Positions 1-10,816 of a stretch of 64,000 bases of DNA are shown here, in pieces. Below the pieces are notes generated by a model. It saw only the letters and a list, made by a program, of their open reading frames with translations, ran no database searches and was not told where the DNA came from. Numbering within the stretch: position 1 is the first letter of the stretch; the number at the start of each line of letters is the position of its first letter. A program made the position numbers and the translations under genes. Source of the stretch: Limnephilus marmoratus (taxonomy: Eukaryota; Arthropoda; Insecta; Trichoptera; Limnephilidae); NCBI GenBank assembly GCA_917880885.1, contig OU862908.1, positions 10,576,501 to 10,640,500 of the forward strand, written 5' to 3'.

Positions 1-45
1 AGAAAGCCGAAAATGTTGCTTGTGTTGTGATGGAGCACTTAGCCA

Positions 46-118
46 GCCGAGGAATCGAACACGCGACGCTCGGGTGGGACCCAAGCGCTATGCCCACTCA
101 ACCACTGACCAGTCCAAA
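46..118 (-). repeat. tRNA-derived SINE head
   Basis: Read on the minus strand, this block has a box-A-like stretch (TGGTCAGTGGTTGAG) followed by a box-B-like stretch (GTGTTCGATTCCTCG), the internal RNA polymerase III promoter layout of tRNAs. The stem regions do not close into a clean cloverleaf and there is no obvious anticodon arm, so it is better read as the head of a tRNA-derived SINE or a tRNA relic than as a working tRNA gene. The window edge cuts off part of its surroundings. Confidence 0.45.
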
Positions 119-659
119 ATAAAAGCTAATTGTAAATATCAGATGGATACTTATGATCGGTTTACGCAAATACACGTAAAATAAATAAAACATATTAATT
201 AATAAAGAAAGAGGACACGAACAGATTTGAAGAGATTAACAATGCTGTGAATAGTATGACCACAGATAGATCAACTACAAGGCGTCACTAAAATATTAAT
301 TGCTAACTCGTGTTAAGTTGAGCAAATATTAACAAGCTAGATAAATAATTGTGCGGTTAAATGTATTTATTCATATGCGACTACAAATGATTCGTAAATT
401 TTGCACTGATATTTCACGGTTGTTGTATTAATATTATTTTTCTATTTATCACCAGCTAACAACACCGGCCGTGTAGTATATTACTAACGAGGAACAAACC
501 AGATTTTTTTTCTACAAACTACGAACAAGCAAAGCTTCATCGCACGACCGGGGACATTGATATATAATATACCGGGGACCGTTTTTACGGCATTGTCTCT
601 ACCCGCACGGGTTCTAAGAAAGTTATTAGCAATAAAGAGTGAGTGCCCTTGAAACCTTT
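119..659. other. AT-rich stretch, nothing recognised
   Basis: No open frame or familiar repeat was recognised. A short direct repeat of ACCGGGGAC flanks an AT core near 548-580. Confidence 0.4.
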
Positions 660-755
660 ACATTTTTTTATTTAGTTAAAATATTTTACTTTTTACATTG
701 ATAGAAGATACAAGTTAAATATACATATAAAATATATGTAGATTATATTCGTAGT

Positions 756-944
756 GGTTCCATGCCAACTCAGAATGAAACTAACTCAGAACCACCTCAG
801 AAAGGTCATTAAAAGCTATGTAAAAATAATTTTAAAATAGCCGGTAACCCTAACTTAACTTATTTAACCAATTTTTTTATAAATCTCTTAATGACCTTTC
901 TGAGGTGGTTCTGATTTGGTTTCATTCTGAGTTAGCCGGTCACC
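756..944. mobile_element. MULE-like MITE, copy 1 (9-bp duplication)
   Basis: A 189-bp foldback element. Its ends are GGTTCC on the left and GGTCACC on the right, followed by matching inverted arms that share AACTCAG and CAGAACCACCTCAGAAAG. It is flanked by an exact 9-bp duplication, ATTCGTAGT (747-755 and 945-953). Copy B of the host retrotransposon at about 53388 carries the same ATTCGTAGT once with no insert, which serves as an empty site. Nine-base duplications are typical of Mutator-like (MULE) elements. There is no coding capacity. A sister copy is at 52219-52447. Confidence 0.85.
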
Positions 945-1267
945 ATTCGTAGTCCTCCTCACTAGAAGATCCTGGGCTGAGGGGGACTATGTAATGGAAT
1001 GGAGTTTTCAGCGACTTCTATGGTGCAACTTCATGGTTTGGGTAAGGTTTTCCAGAAACTTTTACGACGATGTTTTTAATAGTAACTTCTTTTTCCGTCA
1101 GCTCCTTTAGCCAAGATTTAATGTCCTTAGTCTTTTTATTTTTTATTTAAATTTGTTTGATACTATTGGGAGTTAGTTATACGAGTAGATATATCTTTAC
1201 TGCTAAAAATTCAGAGCTTCGTTGTCCAAGGGAGTTACTTAAAAAGGTAGTTAGTTAAATGAAGTCT

Positions 1268-1310
1268 CATCACTGCAAATAACACATGAACCATGCTGTT
1301 TGCAGTGATG
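1268..1310. repeat. 12-bp stem hairpin inside an extra insert
   Basis: CATCACTGCAAA and its exact reverse complement TTTGCAGTGATG are separated by 19 nt. The hairpin lies in the stretch of about 195 bp found in retrotransposon copy A but not in copy B. I could not define the ends of that insert or a target duplication. Confidence 0.6.
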
Positions 1311-1574
1311 ACAATTGAAATCGTAGATATGAAAATAGAGATGAAAATAGCGATCGCGTAAAGCGAAAAATTTTGACTTTGGACTCTTAAGTGGAATCGG
1401 GCTGAAAAAAGAGATGGTGTAAAACCTATACATATAACACTTTGGTATATTAAGTATGTCTGTTTGTTTGGCTCTGGTTTTATGAGTACGTGAGGTGTTT
1501 GCCAATGTGTCTTTTTTTGAGGTGATAAACCAGATTTTTTTGGCATAGATTTTTTTAATACTTGGAACAACTTT

Positions 1575-1820
1575 TACCCGCCCGCGCCTCCCCCGTCGCC
1601 ATGAGCGGGCCAGAAGACCAACCGTAGCGGACCGGTGCCTCCGGTGACCCGATGCTCTCTTTTATCCCTAGTGTCTTCAGGTCTTTCCGCCCTTAATCCC
1701 AACACTTCCTTCGAGGGCCTACCGGGAAGCCGGCTTAGGGGCGCAGACACCGGGTCTCGCTTGCGACTGGACTGATGGCGCCGCTTATCCCCGACGGGAC
1801 TGTCGGATGACTGTAGCACA
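1575..1820. other. GC-rich segment of unknown origin
   Basis: A sharply bounded GC-rich block between AT-rich neighbours. It is open on the minus strand for about 81 codons rich in Arg, Ser and Pro, which looks compositional rather than coding. It resembles coding or UTR sequence of a GC-rich retrotransposon, but I cannot name the family. It directly abuts the 5' break of non-LTR copy A. Confidence 0.4.
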
Positions 1821-2859
1821 GCTGCTTTGGTTTAGTTAACAATCTCATCATAATATGAACTTTTTTTATTCTATTAACTTTTCTTCCTACATATTAACAA
1901 ACTTTTATTTCAGCTACTTCAGGTGGCGGAGATGAGACGTGATACTGTGAAATAAATAACTAACAACATGTACGCACTCGCATACTGACTGCTAACAAAG
2001 TATGCCCGGACACTGGGGGTCTAGAGTCATTTTAAATAAAAAGTAGCGTCTTTATAAATAAAAAATTAGAGTCCTGACGAGTACGGTGAAGGAGGAAACC
2101 ATCTGTTTCCTTAAAACGCCGTGGGAAAGTGGTGCGCAACTTCCAACACTTGGAACATCATTGGAATTTCAATCTCGCAATAAACTTGGCATTATTTAAA
2201 AGATATCTCCCATTGTACCTGCCAGCCCAATGCTTTCCAGAGAATCATAAAATAACACCAATAACAACAGCACCATAGTATGTAATTAGAGCATCGTTAA
2301 TTGTTATGATTCACACCGAAAGTGATCTCTCCGTGGTCGTGCCATAGGTAGAGCATGCACATTTGCGTAGTCGCTTATTTCATAGCAGACGTAAACGTAT
2401 GCCCAAGGACCCGAACTCAATTCTCAGCACGCGGAAGGAATTTCAGTAAACAGCCGACAAAGCGCGCGAAACGTTCGGCTGTTAAACTGGGTCAGCAGTC
2501 AGCAGTGAGTATTGATAAATAATGGTCATCGGTAATGACAAATTAATAGCCATGAATCGCAACGTGACATTTATAATTGTTATTACATAATTCTCGATGT
2601 GTAATCCTCCTTCGGAAAATTTTTCGTCAAAGGTGATATTATGTAGGTAATTGTCTATGGAAAATTCTACCATTAAAGATGATGTGATATTTTCCTTCGG
2701 AATTTTTTTCATACAGCTGTAATTTTCTTTTTGGAAATTTTACATCAGACGCGTTTTGGCGTGAAATTTTTCTTTGGGAATTTTTGCATCAAAGGCAGAC
2801 CTAACCGTTGGTGTAAACGGGTAGTTATGTTTACATGTAATTTTAGGTATACCAATGCA
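1821..2859. other. Mostly unannotated; holds a short dispersed repeat
   Basis: Around 2005-2110 the sequence GGACACTGGGGGTCTAGA, an A-rich run and TTAGAGTCCT are followed by GAAGGAGGAAACCAT. The same order of words recurs at about 49688-49800 inside the decamer array, so this is a dispersed repeat of about 110 bp. Between 2600 and 2800 there are three or four diverged copies of a GGAATTTTT-CATCA unit about 45-60 bp apart. Nothing else was recognised. Confidence 0.4.
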
Positions 2860-3215
2860 ATAACGACGACCTCCGTGGTCGAGGTGCGAGGCTCTTGACT
2901 AGCGATTCGTTCAAATCCCGGCGTGCGCAGATAATTTCATTTGATTGATTTGTGTTTTTACAATAAGGTATACTTGCGGTACGTTCCAGAGTGGAAGATA
3001 TTCTCAGTCTTAGTATCCCTGGTGTACCAAAGACAACCATTCAGAATTGAAACGTTGCTTGAAATGGCTTTAGCCGTGTTTGGCGACTAGATCTGAATGG
3101 CCAGGTACTTCCCCACCTTCCTCTTCCCTATCTCCTTCCCATCCCCACTACCTTCAGCCTCACAACATATCAGACGGGATCAGTTGCGACTCTTGAGGGG
3201 TATTCACATTTAAAA
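2860..3215 (+). mobile_element. SINE family copy, full-length-like
   Basis: A tRNA-like head (CTCTTGACTAGCG, then GTTCAAATCCCGGCGTG as box B) leads into a body containing GTTCCAGAGTGGAAGATA, CATTCAGAATTGAAACG and TTGAAATGGCTTTAGCC, ending near an A-rich tail at about 3210. The same head-body order is seen at 42145-43050, where the body is split by a foldback insert. Tail-only copies lie at 54115-54310 (+) and 41935-42130 (-). This copy preserves the uninterrupted CCCTGG junction that proves the insertion in the 42-kb copy. Confidence 0.75.
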
Positions 3216-5084
3216 AAAATAATGAAATTAACGAATTGATTCCAGTTTAATAAAAAATAATGTTTCTTAAACAATATATTTACAAAATTAAAACGTGATT
3301 GAATTTAAAATTAAGAGCAAAATTAATTATTAAATCTTTATTATATTTGCAAATAATGGTGACTGTTAAATGTTCACAACAATTCAGAGAGATTTCGAGA
3401 CGGGAAATCATGAAAACAACTGCATATAAAAAAAATTGCCCTATGAATATTGGAATAGTAATTAATTCTTTAAAATGGGAATAAAGAATCTCTCCCATTA
3501 CAGTGAAAAGAGTAAGTTAAAAATTCTTCAATGGACGATAAAGAATCTTCAAATGAAGAATGCACTAAACATCTGAATATTGTGCAATATCCGTGAAGTA
3601 ACAACACTCCATCGTTAAGATTCAATTGCTGGTTCCAAAAATCACAATGGTGGAGCGGTTGCTATGTTGTCTAAAAGACCACCATTATGGCCTGTAGAAC
3701 CAGGCAGGTAGGAATCGCCACCTGAAAAAATGAAAGATTTACAACTTCCACGTGGTTACACTCAAATCCGGTTATTTGAAGTGTACACATCCCTACATTG
3801 CTTATGCACTTAAAAAGCCATTGAAACTGGTAACATAAAATACAGCACGATATTCTACAAGCTGGATATCGTGCGGTTGAGCTAGTTCTTGTGATAAGAT
3901 GATATGAACGAAAGAAGTACAGCGTGTACTAGAGAAAGAGTTAGAGAAACTCTCTAGTTTCTTGCCGCTGCACACAGGGCCAAATTATCAATTTACAACG
4001 TCAAAAATAAGTTTATTTTAAATTCTGGTCAGAAATGCGTTTGAGCAGATTACCAAGAAAATCTTTCAAAAAATACATTATTAGGGTTAGTTGGGGTCAG
4101 GTGATCATAGAATATTAATTTAAAAATATAAATTATTTCGTATTGAATTATTTCTGTATTTTGAATTAGTGACACAAGTAGATAAAGCGAATAAATGTGA
4201 TTAAACTGTTAAATGATGATAACTTGCAAAATTGTTCATTTTTTAATTATAAATGTGCAGTTCTTTTCTCTTAATCCACGTTTCCTTAAGAGCGGGGTCA
4301 CCAAGACTACCTAAAAGAATGCACTCGATTTAAGGAAGGGGGGGGGGGGGAAAGGGGGACATACATTTTACGTTTTCACATATCTTATAATGTTTATTTT
4401 TGAACTAGTAAAATAATATCGTGGAACTCGAAACTTTCTTCTAACTCTAGTTGAAGTAAACATTTCAATAAAAAAAAAAATTACAAAAATAATATTTCAT
4501 AAAAAATATATTATAACTGTTAAATCTATTTTAAAAATAACTACATATTAGTTCAAACCTTAAAGTTTGCTATCCATGTTGAAAACTTTTTGATTTTTAA
4601 ATAGGAAAAACAGGAAGAGCGTAACCACCCCGTCAACGAATCAGGCGCAAACGAGAAATATTGGCAGCGCGATACATATCTCAACTTTGCGCGCATGCGC
4701 AGTTTATTGGTTCACAAAATGCGGCTCATTTTGAACTGGTTTACGGAGAACGTTTTAAAAATATTTATGATTAGTATTAAGACAATGATTTTTCCTATTT
4801 TTGGCGCCGTAATTCCCTTTGGCCGCCCTGTGCGCCGAGAGCTGCGGTGCAGGTAGACTGATATTATGACGTGTATGGAAGGTCGACGATATTACTTCAA
4901 CTAATTACCGGTCTGATGCAATCCCGGCAGAGGCCGCATTAGAAATGCTCCAGGCCGTTGGAGTCGGTCGGTGCACTTGAATGGAACTTTCAGACTGGAG
5001 ACTGGCCCATAAAACCACTTTAGTTGATCAAAATAATGGATTTCTTTTCTGGGAACAATGGGTCGTTTATAAATAATAAATCTA
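3216..5084. other. Unannotated AT-rich stretch
   Basis: No gene or clear repeat was recognised. There is a poly-G run at about 4338-4350 and a moderately GC-rich patch at 4610-4870 containing GCGCGCATGCGCAG. Short frames here look random. Confidence 0.4.
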
Positions 5085-5431
5085 CTAGCTGACCCGGACA
5101 CGCGTTGCTGTGTTTAACGAAACACAACGCCATCTACTGGATGGTTACCCAACCTTTATAACCACCGCCATTTCTTAATTTGCATACAAATCAAATCCAC
5201 ACCGCCCGTTTGCCAGCCCTCTCGTTCACCGCACATAGACATTCTCCTTTATATATTTCAACCAATTTACACAAAACCTTGACAAATTATATCTATACCT
5301 AAACCTTCCTCATGAATCACTCTATCTATTGATGAAAACCGCATGAAAATCCGTTCAGTCGTTTTTGAGTTTATCGCCAACAGACAGACAGACAGACGCT
5401 TCGGAGGACTTTAATTTATAATATATAGAGA
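5085..5431 (-). mobile_element. Non-autonomous Helitron-like element, complete
   Basis: On the minus strand the element begins TCTCTATATATTATAAATT and ends CCGGGTCAGCTAG, with A just before the 5' TC and T just after the terminal CTAG. That is the A/T insertion rule and the TC...CTRR termini of Helitrons. The 347-bp body has no coding sequence. It includes the widespread insect motif GAACGGATTTTCATGCGG and a CAG/GAC-type tetranucleotide run. Related pieces sit at 13105-13560, 30188-30482, 30601-31359 and 56418-56747. Confidence 0.8.
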
Positions 5432-5610
5432 TATAGACGTAGAGATATAGAGAAGATTTTAGGAATTCGAATACAACGATATAAAAACAATTCAAAGAAA
5501 CAATACATGAAAGAAAACACAAACAAAACAAAACAACGATGAAAGAATACATTATTGATGTGAACACATTCAGAAGTATTAGTTGGATTCAATAAATACG
5601 ATTTGTTTTT

Positions 5611-5770
5611 GGGGTGTTATGCCGTGTTGCGTTGTTACTTATTATTTAGCCAACGTTTCGAACGGCGTTACAGTGTCCATCAACAGGGCAATCGAAAATT
5701 GAGGTTAAGTGTGTATTGTGATGGACACTGTAACGCTGTCTGAAATGTTAGCCTAAGGGCATAATAACCC
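5611..5770. repeat. Rep-4 foldback element
   Basis: About 160 bp with ends GGGGTGTTATGCC and, on the other strand, GGGTTATTATGCCC. Internally CCAACGTTTCGAACGGCG and its near reverse complement near 5718-5754 share the word ACAGTGTCCATCA. Relatives are at 22740-22775 plus 23243-23325 (split by Rep-3) and at 25160-25340. Its superfamily is unknown to me. Confidence 0.6.
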
Positions 5771-6489
5771 AAAAAAGAACCAGGATAATTCATTTGACCG
5801 TGAAAATCTCAAAATAGTAATTGTACTCATATATGTATTCCTAGTTTCGTTTCCTGAGTTCCTAAATGGTAGTTGATTAAAATATAATTTTATTTTAAAT
5901 GGCGTGTTATAAAGACTAAGATCGGCATTTACCTATACATAAAGGCTAACTGATTGATTTAATGCAGATAATGTTGCAAAATTGCATTTAAAGTAAAACT
6001 ATTTGGGCCGCATTCTGTTACGACGTAGATGCCATTATATTGCATTAATGAGAATTTATGTCAAATGAAGTAAATGCCTCATTCTTAGTGTTACATGTAA
6101 CAACAGGCTATCGCACTTAGCACATCATACGAAATTGTTTACTTTTAAACGTTTTCTGAGACTATTTGTTAATAATATGCAGGTTATTACACTGACATTG
6201 TTCAAAAAACTTCGGAAGCTGTTACTGAGAAGAGACGCGTATATAATATAGATAGAACAGAAACCAACACCAAAAGTAAGACATGAAGTGATGTCAAGCT
6301 TCCTCAGCTTCAGAAGCAATCTTCCCAACATGCCTTTCATTGGAATGCTTGATGTAACAAGTGACCAGCTCAAGCACGGGTTCTCCATCACAGCCAGTCA
6401 AGGTAGCCACTTAGATGAGGGGCATACTGTACAGGTCCGCAGATAATTTAATAGTACACAATTGCTGACACTGTACAAATCGCAAGCGC
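5771..6489. other. Unannotated stretch
   Basis: No supported feature. A minus-strand frame of 88 codons (6125-6391) has no recognisable domain and is probably chance. Confidence 0.35.
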
Positions 6490-6850
6490 GCCCCAATGTT
6501 GAATTTTGTAGCCACATCTGGTCTGGAGCCCCAAATTGAACAAAACGCTTGGCTCTGTGCAGAAACGGAATGCAACCTTTAGAGCACAGACGTCAGGTTG
6601 GAATGCTTCCTTGTTCTACAGGTATTTCAATGGAAAATATTGGAGATGTTGACATTTGTTATATGAGAACATTCCTACAACTCGGCTGTAGGAACGACCA
6701 GCTGGAACAATTTTCCGGCCTCTGTTACCTCCCACCTACAACTCCATGTTCACTCCTCATAAATACCCTCCACCCCTATAATATCGGGCCCTGAGAGAAA
6801 TTAATTTCCTCAAGGCATCCTGTGTGGAGTTAATGTAAAAAAAAATGAAA
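6490..6850 (+). pseudogene. Non-LTR reverse transcriptase C-terminus with NL1 tail
   Basis: Two overlapping frames give pieces that resemble the extreme C-terminus of Jockey-type reverse transcriptases: PLEHRRQVG at about 6578 and, in another frame, LFYRYFNGKYWR at about 6611-6650. In-frame stops and frameshifts are present, so this is a relic. It runs into CCCTGAGAGAAATTAATTTC and CATCCTGTGTGGAGTTAATG followed by an A-rich tail at 6836-6850, the NL1 3' end seen at 16788-17133, 38640-38760 and 63820-64000. If the join is original, NL1 is the 3' UTR of a Jockey-like element. Confidence 0.5.
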
Positions 6851-7429
6851 AAGATAAGTGAGCATTTAAAAACGAAATTTTGGCATTGACAAAACAGGAT
6901 TGTCGATTTGCTAAATGACAGAATTATGTTTACATATGCAAATTTACTAATTACATCTATGCGGCTCTTTTTATGCAAACATAATTTCGCAATAAAGGAG
7001 GTTTCGGATAGATGACAAAGTATTTTCAGCAACAAGAACATTTTTTAATTAATGATATGTAAATCAATAAAAGCTTGAAATGAATGAAAATAATAACAAA
7101 ATAAATAGAGAGTTGGAGAAATCGCAACAAAACATTTTGTTTTGTACAGTACACCAGTAGATATAGTTGAGTATGTGACGGATTATGGTAATATGCAATT
7201 AGATACACCTATGGATTTCCGGAAAAGAAGTAGTTTCAACAATTTCTGAACAGGATTATTCACCGGAAGGTCAATGTTCAGTTCCCGGCGTGCTTTAAGG
7301 ACAACCAGTATCCAAGCATAATCATTAGAAAGGTCAAGCCGCAATCAGTGTTAAATCATATGCCTAACTTCTAAATGAGTGATCGATGGTGAATTATTGA
7401 AAATTTATGCATTATTACGAGGCAACCTG
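6851..7429. other. Unannotated AT-rich stretch
   Basis: Short frames only. No repeat relation was noticed. Confidence 0.35.
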
Positions 7430-9060
7430 GGGGTGTTTTGTCCATACAAACGTATTCCTCAATCTCCTTTCTGGATTTTGACACTATTGCAAATATTTAA
7501 AAAAAATTAATATAGATATCCGCCACTAGGTATCGGCATATTTTGCTTTTATTGATAAGTACTTCTTACTTCTTATAGGAGTCAGGACCCTCCAAAATTC
7601 GTTATCGAATATCGATATGTTTAACATCAATTAAGAGCGTAAACCAGCCAGCGGACGAAAATCCACATTTCGTCGAAAGTTGTTCTTACGATCGTGCAGG
7701 GCGGTTACAATGAGAAAGATTAATTATTCTCCGTACCAGCTTTTTTAAATTATAACTCAATATCGAATTTATTTCAATCCAAATTAGCTTTAATTTATAC
7801 CTTCATCCAAAAATGCTGAAAGGCGTGATGATAAAACTATTAAAATAATGTACTTTTTGTAATTATTTTTTGATTATAAGTATTTGTCATTTTTCAATAA
7901 TGTCTAAATTTAATAAGAATATTAAAAAAATCTGAAATACATATATTAGTTTGTAAGTGTGCAAATAAATACACAAATGGACCAATTTTCGTCAAGAAAC
8001 ACATGTACGTACATATTTTTTAATGATTTTATTGAAACCAAAATTAAAATTCTAAAACATGCGTTTGCTAGATAATGTATTGATTTATTTTACTGCGTGA
8101 TTATATTATTTGAAATGGGTGTGGTATAATACAAAATCTTTTTTGAAAATTTAACAAATCTGCCAACGACCTATGGAATAACCTTATTATACTAAAAATT
8201 TCAAAATTTTCTCAAAATTTATTACCTGCGAATGCTAGAAAAAAGAACAGTCTTTCGAAATCCATTTATAATTTTTGTGAAGAGTCAATACGTCTAAAAT
8301 CTGATTTGAATATGACACATTTCTGGTTTTCTCTGGTAATGCCCTCTTAAGCACAATTCAAACGACAAGCTTTGTTGTTGTTGTTAGTCTGATTGTGCTT
8401 CATTGATGTATAAATTGCTTAAATCTGTTTGAATCTTAATATTTTCTCTCTTTTAAAACGCTTTGAAATTTTAATTTTGTAATGTTTTAAAAATGAATTA
8501 ATTGAATTGAAGTTAAAATTACCTGGTTTGAACGCGAACAACAGACGTTTAGTTTACGAATTAGACATTAGACAAAGTATTTTTTAAATAAATAAAATTT
8601 TAAGCAACCCCCGACTCAAAAAAGAGCTGATAACCTTGAAACGCCTTAACAGACTTTCAAGAATTGTAGCTAAGAACCATCTCGATCACTTCAGCTTTCA
8701 AACAAAAAAAAACCGCATATACAATAATGAATATATAATCGATCCATTCGTTTAGGAGCTACGATGCCACAGACAGACACATACACAAAAGTCAAACTCA
8801 TAACACCGCTCCTTGCGTTGGGGGTTAAAAAGGAAAACGAATAGACAGAGTATTTTCTTGTAACACAGTTACTAAAAAAATCATAAAAATCGGTGCAGTT
8901 TTGGAGGAGAAAAATGGGGATTACAAAACCTCGATTTCGGTGATTTTATTCGGGTATTATCAGCCTGAGGTGCAGTTGTCCCTTTCGCTCAGTATTTGGG
9001 GGAGTAAGAGCGACAGTGACATCAACGGTTTGGTAAAATACATATTGTTTAAATTTCTCG
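7430..9060 (+). repeat. H-block copy, diverged and interrupted
   Basis: Two blocks, 7430-7600 and 8870-9060, align in order with the reverse strand of 33955-34530 and 40170-40778. Shared words are CATACAAACGTATTCC, CTCTGGATTTTGACCC (here CTTTCTGGATTTTGACAC), AAAAATGGGGATTACAAAAC and GTCCCTTTCGCTCA. Between them lies a TTAA-A element (7631-8350) and about 500 bp of other AT-rich DNA. The copy is old. What H encodes or belongs to is not clear. Confidence 0.55.
7631..8350. mobile_element. TTAA-A element, copy 1
   Basis: A 712-bp element bounded by TTAA at 7631-7634 and 8347-8350. Terminal inverted repeats are imperfect: AGAGCGTAAACCAG on the left and AGAGGGCATTACCAG as the reverse complement of the right. 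There is no coding capacity. It aligns end to end with 21969-22681 and with 10821-11953, which contains an insert. TTAA duplication suggests a piggyBac-like mobiliser, but the ends lack the usual CCC start, so the superfamily is tentative. Confidence 0.75.
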
Positions 9061-9910
9061 GCGACCGGTTTTCTTGTTAATGATTTTGCGGAAGGCGTAA
9101 TAAAAAGAAGCGATTAAAAATTATATAACGAAAAATATTTAAATCATAAACAGGCTAATCGATACTAAAATTATTAATTTTTTGAGACAAGGAAAAAAAC
9201 AAACTTTATGCATAATATTCATATTCAGTCGTAAGATGTATTTTGCATCTATTTGTATAAAATATGAGGCGTCATGTGGAAACATGTTAGAATAGCAAAA
9301 CTAGCTTGTTCGTAAGTTTGTCGAATGTCAGCATCGCCAAGGTTTTTGAACTCTGTCATGATTTTGCCATTTCACGTAATATTTTACAGGCTCCCCGACC
9401 TTCGAACATGACTAAGCTAATATTAAACTAAATGCGCTAAATGTTAAGAATGGAATAATAGACACATAAACCAAATTTGCGTACAAAGTAGAATCACACG
9501 GTCGTAATAATTTCTAAGATTTTATTTTCTATAAATTAACCTTTCAAAACACAAATTATGCGTTTCAGACAGAAAAATGTTTAATTAAAAATTGAGAAAA
9601 ACAAAATAAAAAAGATATAATAATACCTATTTAATTAGTAATTATAGAATACATGGTTAGTAATCGATCCTTGGGACTTGAAAAAACAACTCTTAATATC
9701 TCATTAGAATATAGAAGAAAACAGGTTTATTATTATTAATATTGTTAACCTATCAAAACTGAATATTTCCGAAGTATTGTAATAAAATTGTTTGGAGAAT
9801 GCCCCACGGGAATGTATGGCTTTGAAAGATCAAACGAATAACGTTGTTATGTTCCGGGTTGCGTATTTCCAAAACCTATATTGGTTCAGTCGCTTTACAT
9901 TTTCAATATC
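9061..9910. other. Unannotated AT-rich stretch
   Basis: Nothing recognised. Only short random frames are present. Confidence 0.35.
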
Positions 9911-10200
9911 AAAATTTAAATATTTAGAAATAAAATTATTAATTTCTAATATACACATTGGAAAGATTATTTTATCTAGATTTTAGAGCAATTTTTGTTT
10001 TTGCAAAGTGATAAAAAATGATCAATATAGAGGTGTATTTATAGTATATGGGAATAATATTAAAATTTAAATATTTACAAATAAAATTATTAATTTCTAA
10101 TATGCACATCAGAAAGATTATTTTATCCAGATTTCAGAACAATTTTTGTATTTGCAATTAGATAAAAAAATAACCAATATAGAGGTATATTTAAAATGTA
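9911..10200. repeat. Two-copy tandem duplication, 151-bp period
   Basis: AAAATTTAAATATTTAG at 9911 recurs as AAAATTTAAATATTTAC at 10062. The following text (ATTAATTTCTAATAT, GAAAGATTATTTTATC, AGAGCAATTTTTGT) also repeats with scattered differences. It is a single diverged tandem duplication. Confidence 0.75.
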
Positions 10201-10364
10201 AATTGTCGCTACCGCTACTGAATCGGTTTAGGTTTTGGAAATATGCTTCCGGGTTAGGTCAGCACGTAAGGCATACCTACGAAAAGCATCACCAAGAAAG
10301 AAAAACAAAAATATACCGACACTGGAAAGGAAAAATGGCTAAAGCGCCAAATAGCTGTACCAGT

Positions 10365-10640
10365 AACCGTGATTCCTGGCATTATTTGGAGTAAAAAAGT
10401 GAATGAAATTTTAGAATTCCTGTGACTTTTTCGATGATTTTTTGTTTTATTTTTTGTCCTCAAATCAAACAAAAAAACAACTTCCACAGGTCGTCACTGG
10501 TCATTCAAACGAGCAACCTGGATGCCTGCCGCTCCTAACTGTCAAATACATACTGAATTAAAAAAAATGTATTTAGTTGAAAATAAAAATAATAATAAAA
10601 TATTTAAAATGTCACCGGAAACCAACATTTTGTTTTTTTT
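10365..10640 (-). mobile_element. Diverged mariner-type MITE copy
   Basis: GATTCCTGGCATTATTTGGAG, CAAATCAAAC, GTCACTGGTCA and AATGTCACCGGAAACCAA occur in the same order as on the reverse strand of the element at 48570-48935. The terminal CAGGGTG repeats are lost here, so the exact ends cannot be set. There is no coding potential. Confidence 0.6.
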
Positions 10641-10816
10641 TATATGACTTGTAAAATACATTGGGTTTACGGAACTATAAATAGAAACAAATTTCATGAA
10701 GTTATATTTATAAGATCCCTTAAAAACAGTTTAAAAAATTCGAAACAAAATCAAAAATAAATAAAAATTTAAAACTTTTTTAAAACTACACAATAAAAAC
10801 AGTAAAGAAAGTATTC

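Larger units (their letters stand above)
660..1570 (-). pseudogene. Non-LTR retrotransposon 3' end, copy A
   Basis: This is the C-terminal end and 3' UTR of a non-LTR retrotransposon on the minus strand. It matches the copies at 53290-53945 and 62150-63140. Shared landmarks are a frame reading KTRAKQTDILNIPKC (here KPEPNKQTYLIYQSV after damage), the 3' UTR words CCTCCTCACTAG and GATCCTG near 953-975, and an A-rich/TAAA tail near 660-675. The coding part is broken by frameshifts and by an insertion of about 195 bp at roughly 1243-1437 that copy B lacks. The 3' UTR is split by a small MITE at 756-944. The element is 5' truncated and dead. The clade is probably Jockey/CR1-like, judged from the thumb region of copies B and C. 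Confidence 0.7.

Noticed and set aside
1574..1819. 81-codon Arg/Pro-rich frame as a gene
   Set aside because: The composition is explained by the GC-rich block, and there is no domain or supporting start context.
5611..5770. Hammerhead ribozyme in Rep-4
   Set aside because: The words CTGATGA (clear in the 25.2-kb copy), a possible stem II and GAAAC appear in the right order, but I could not find consistent stem I and stem III pairing or a cleavage triplet in any copy.
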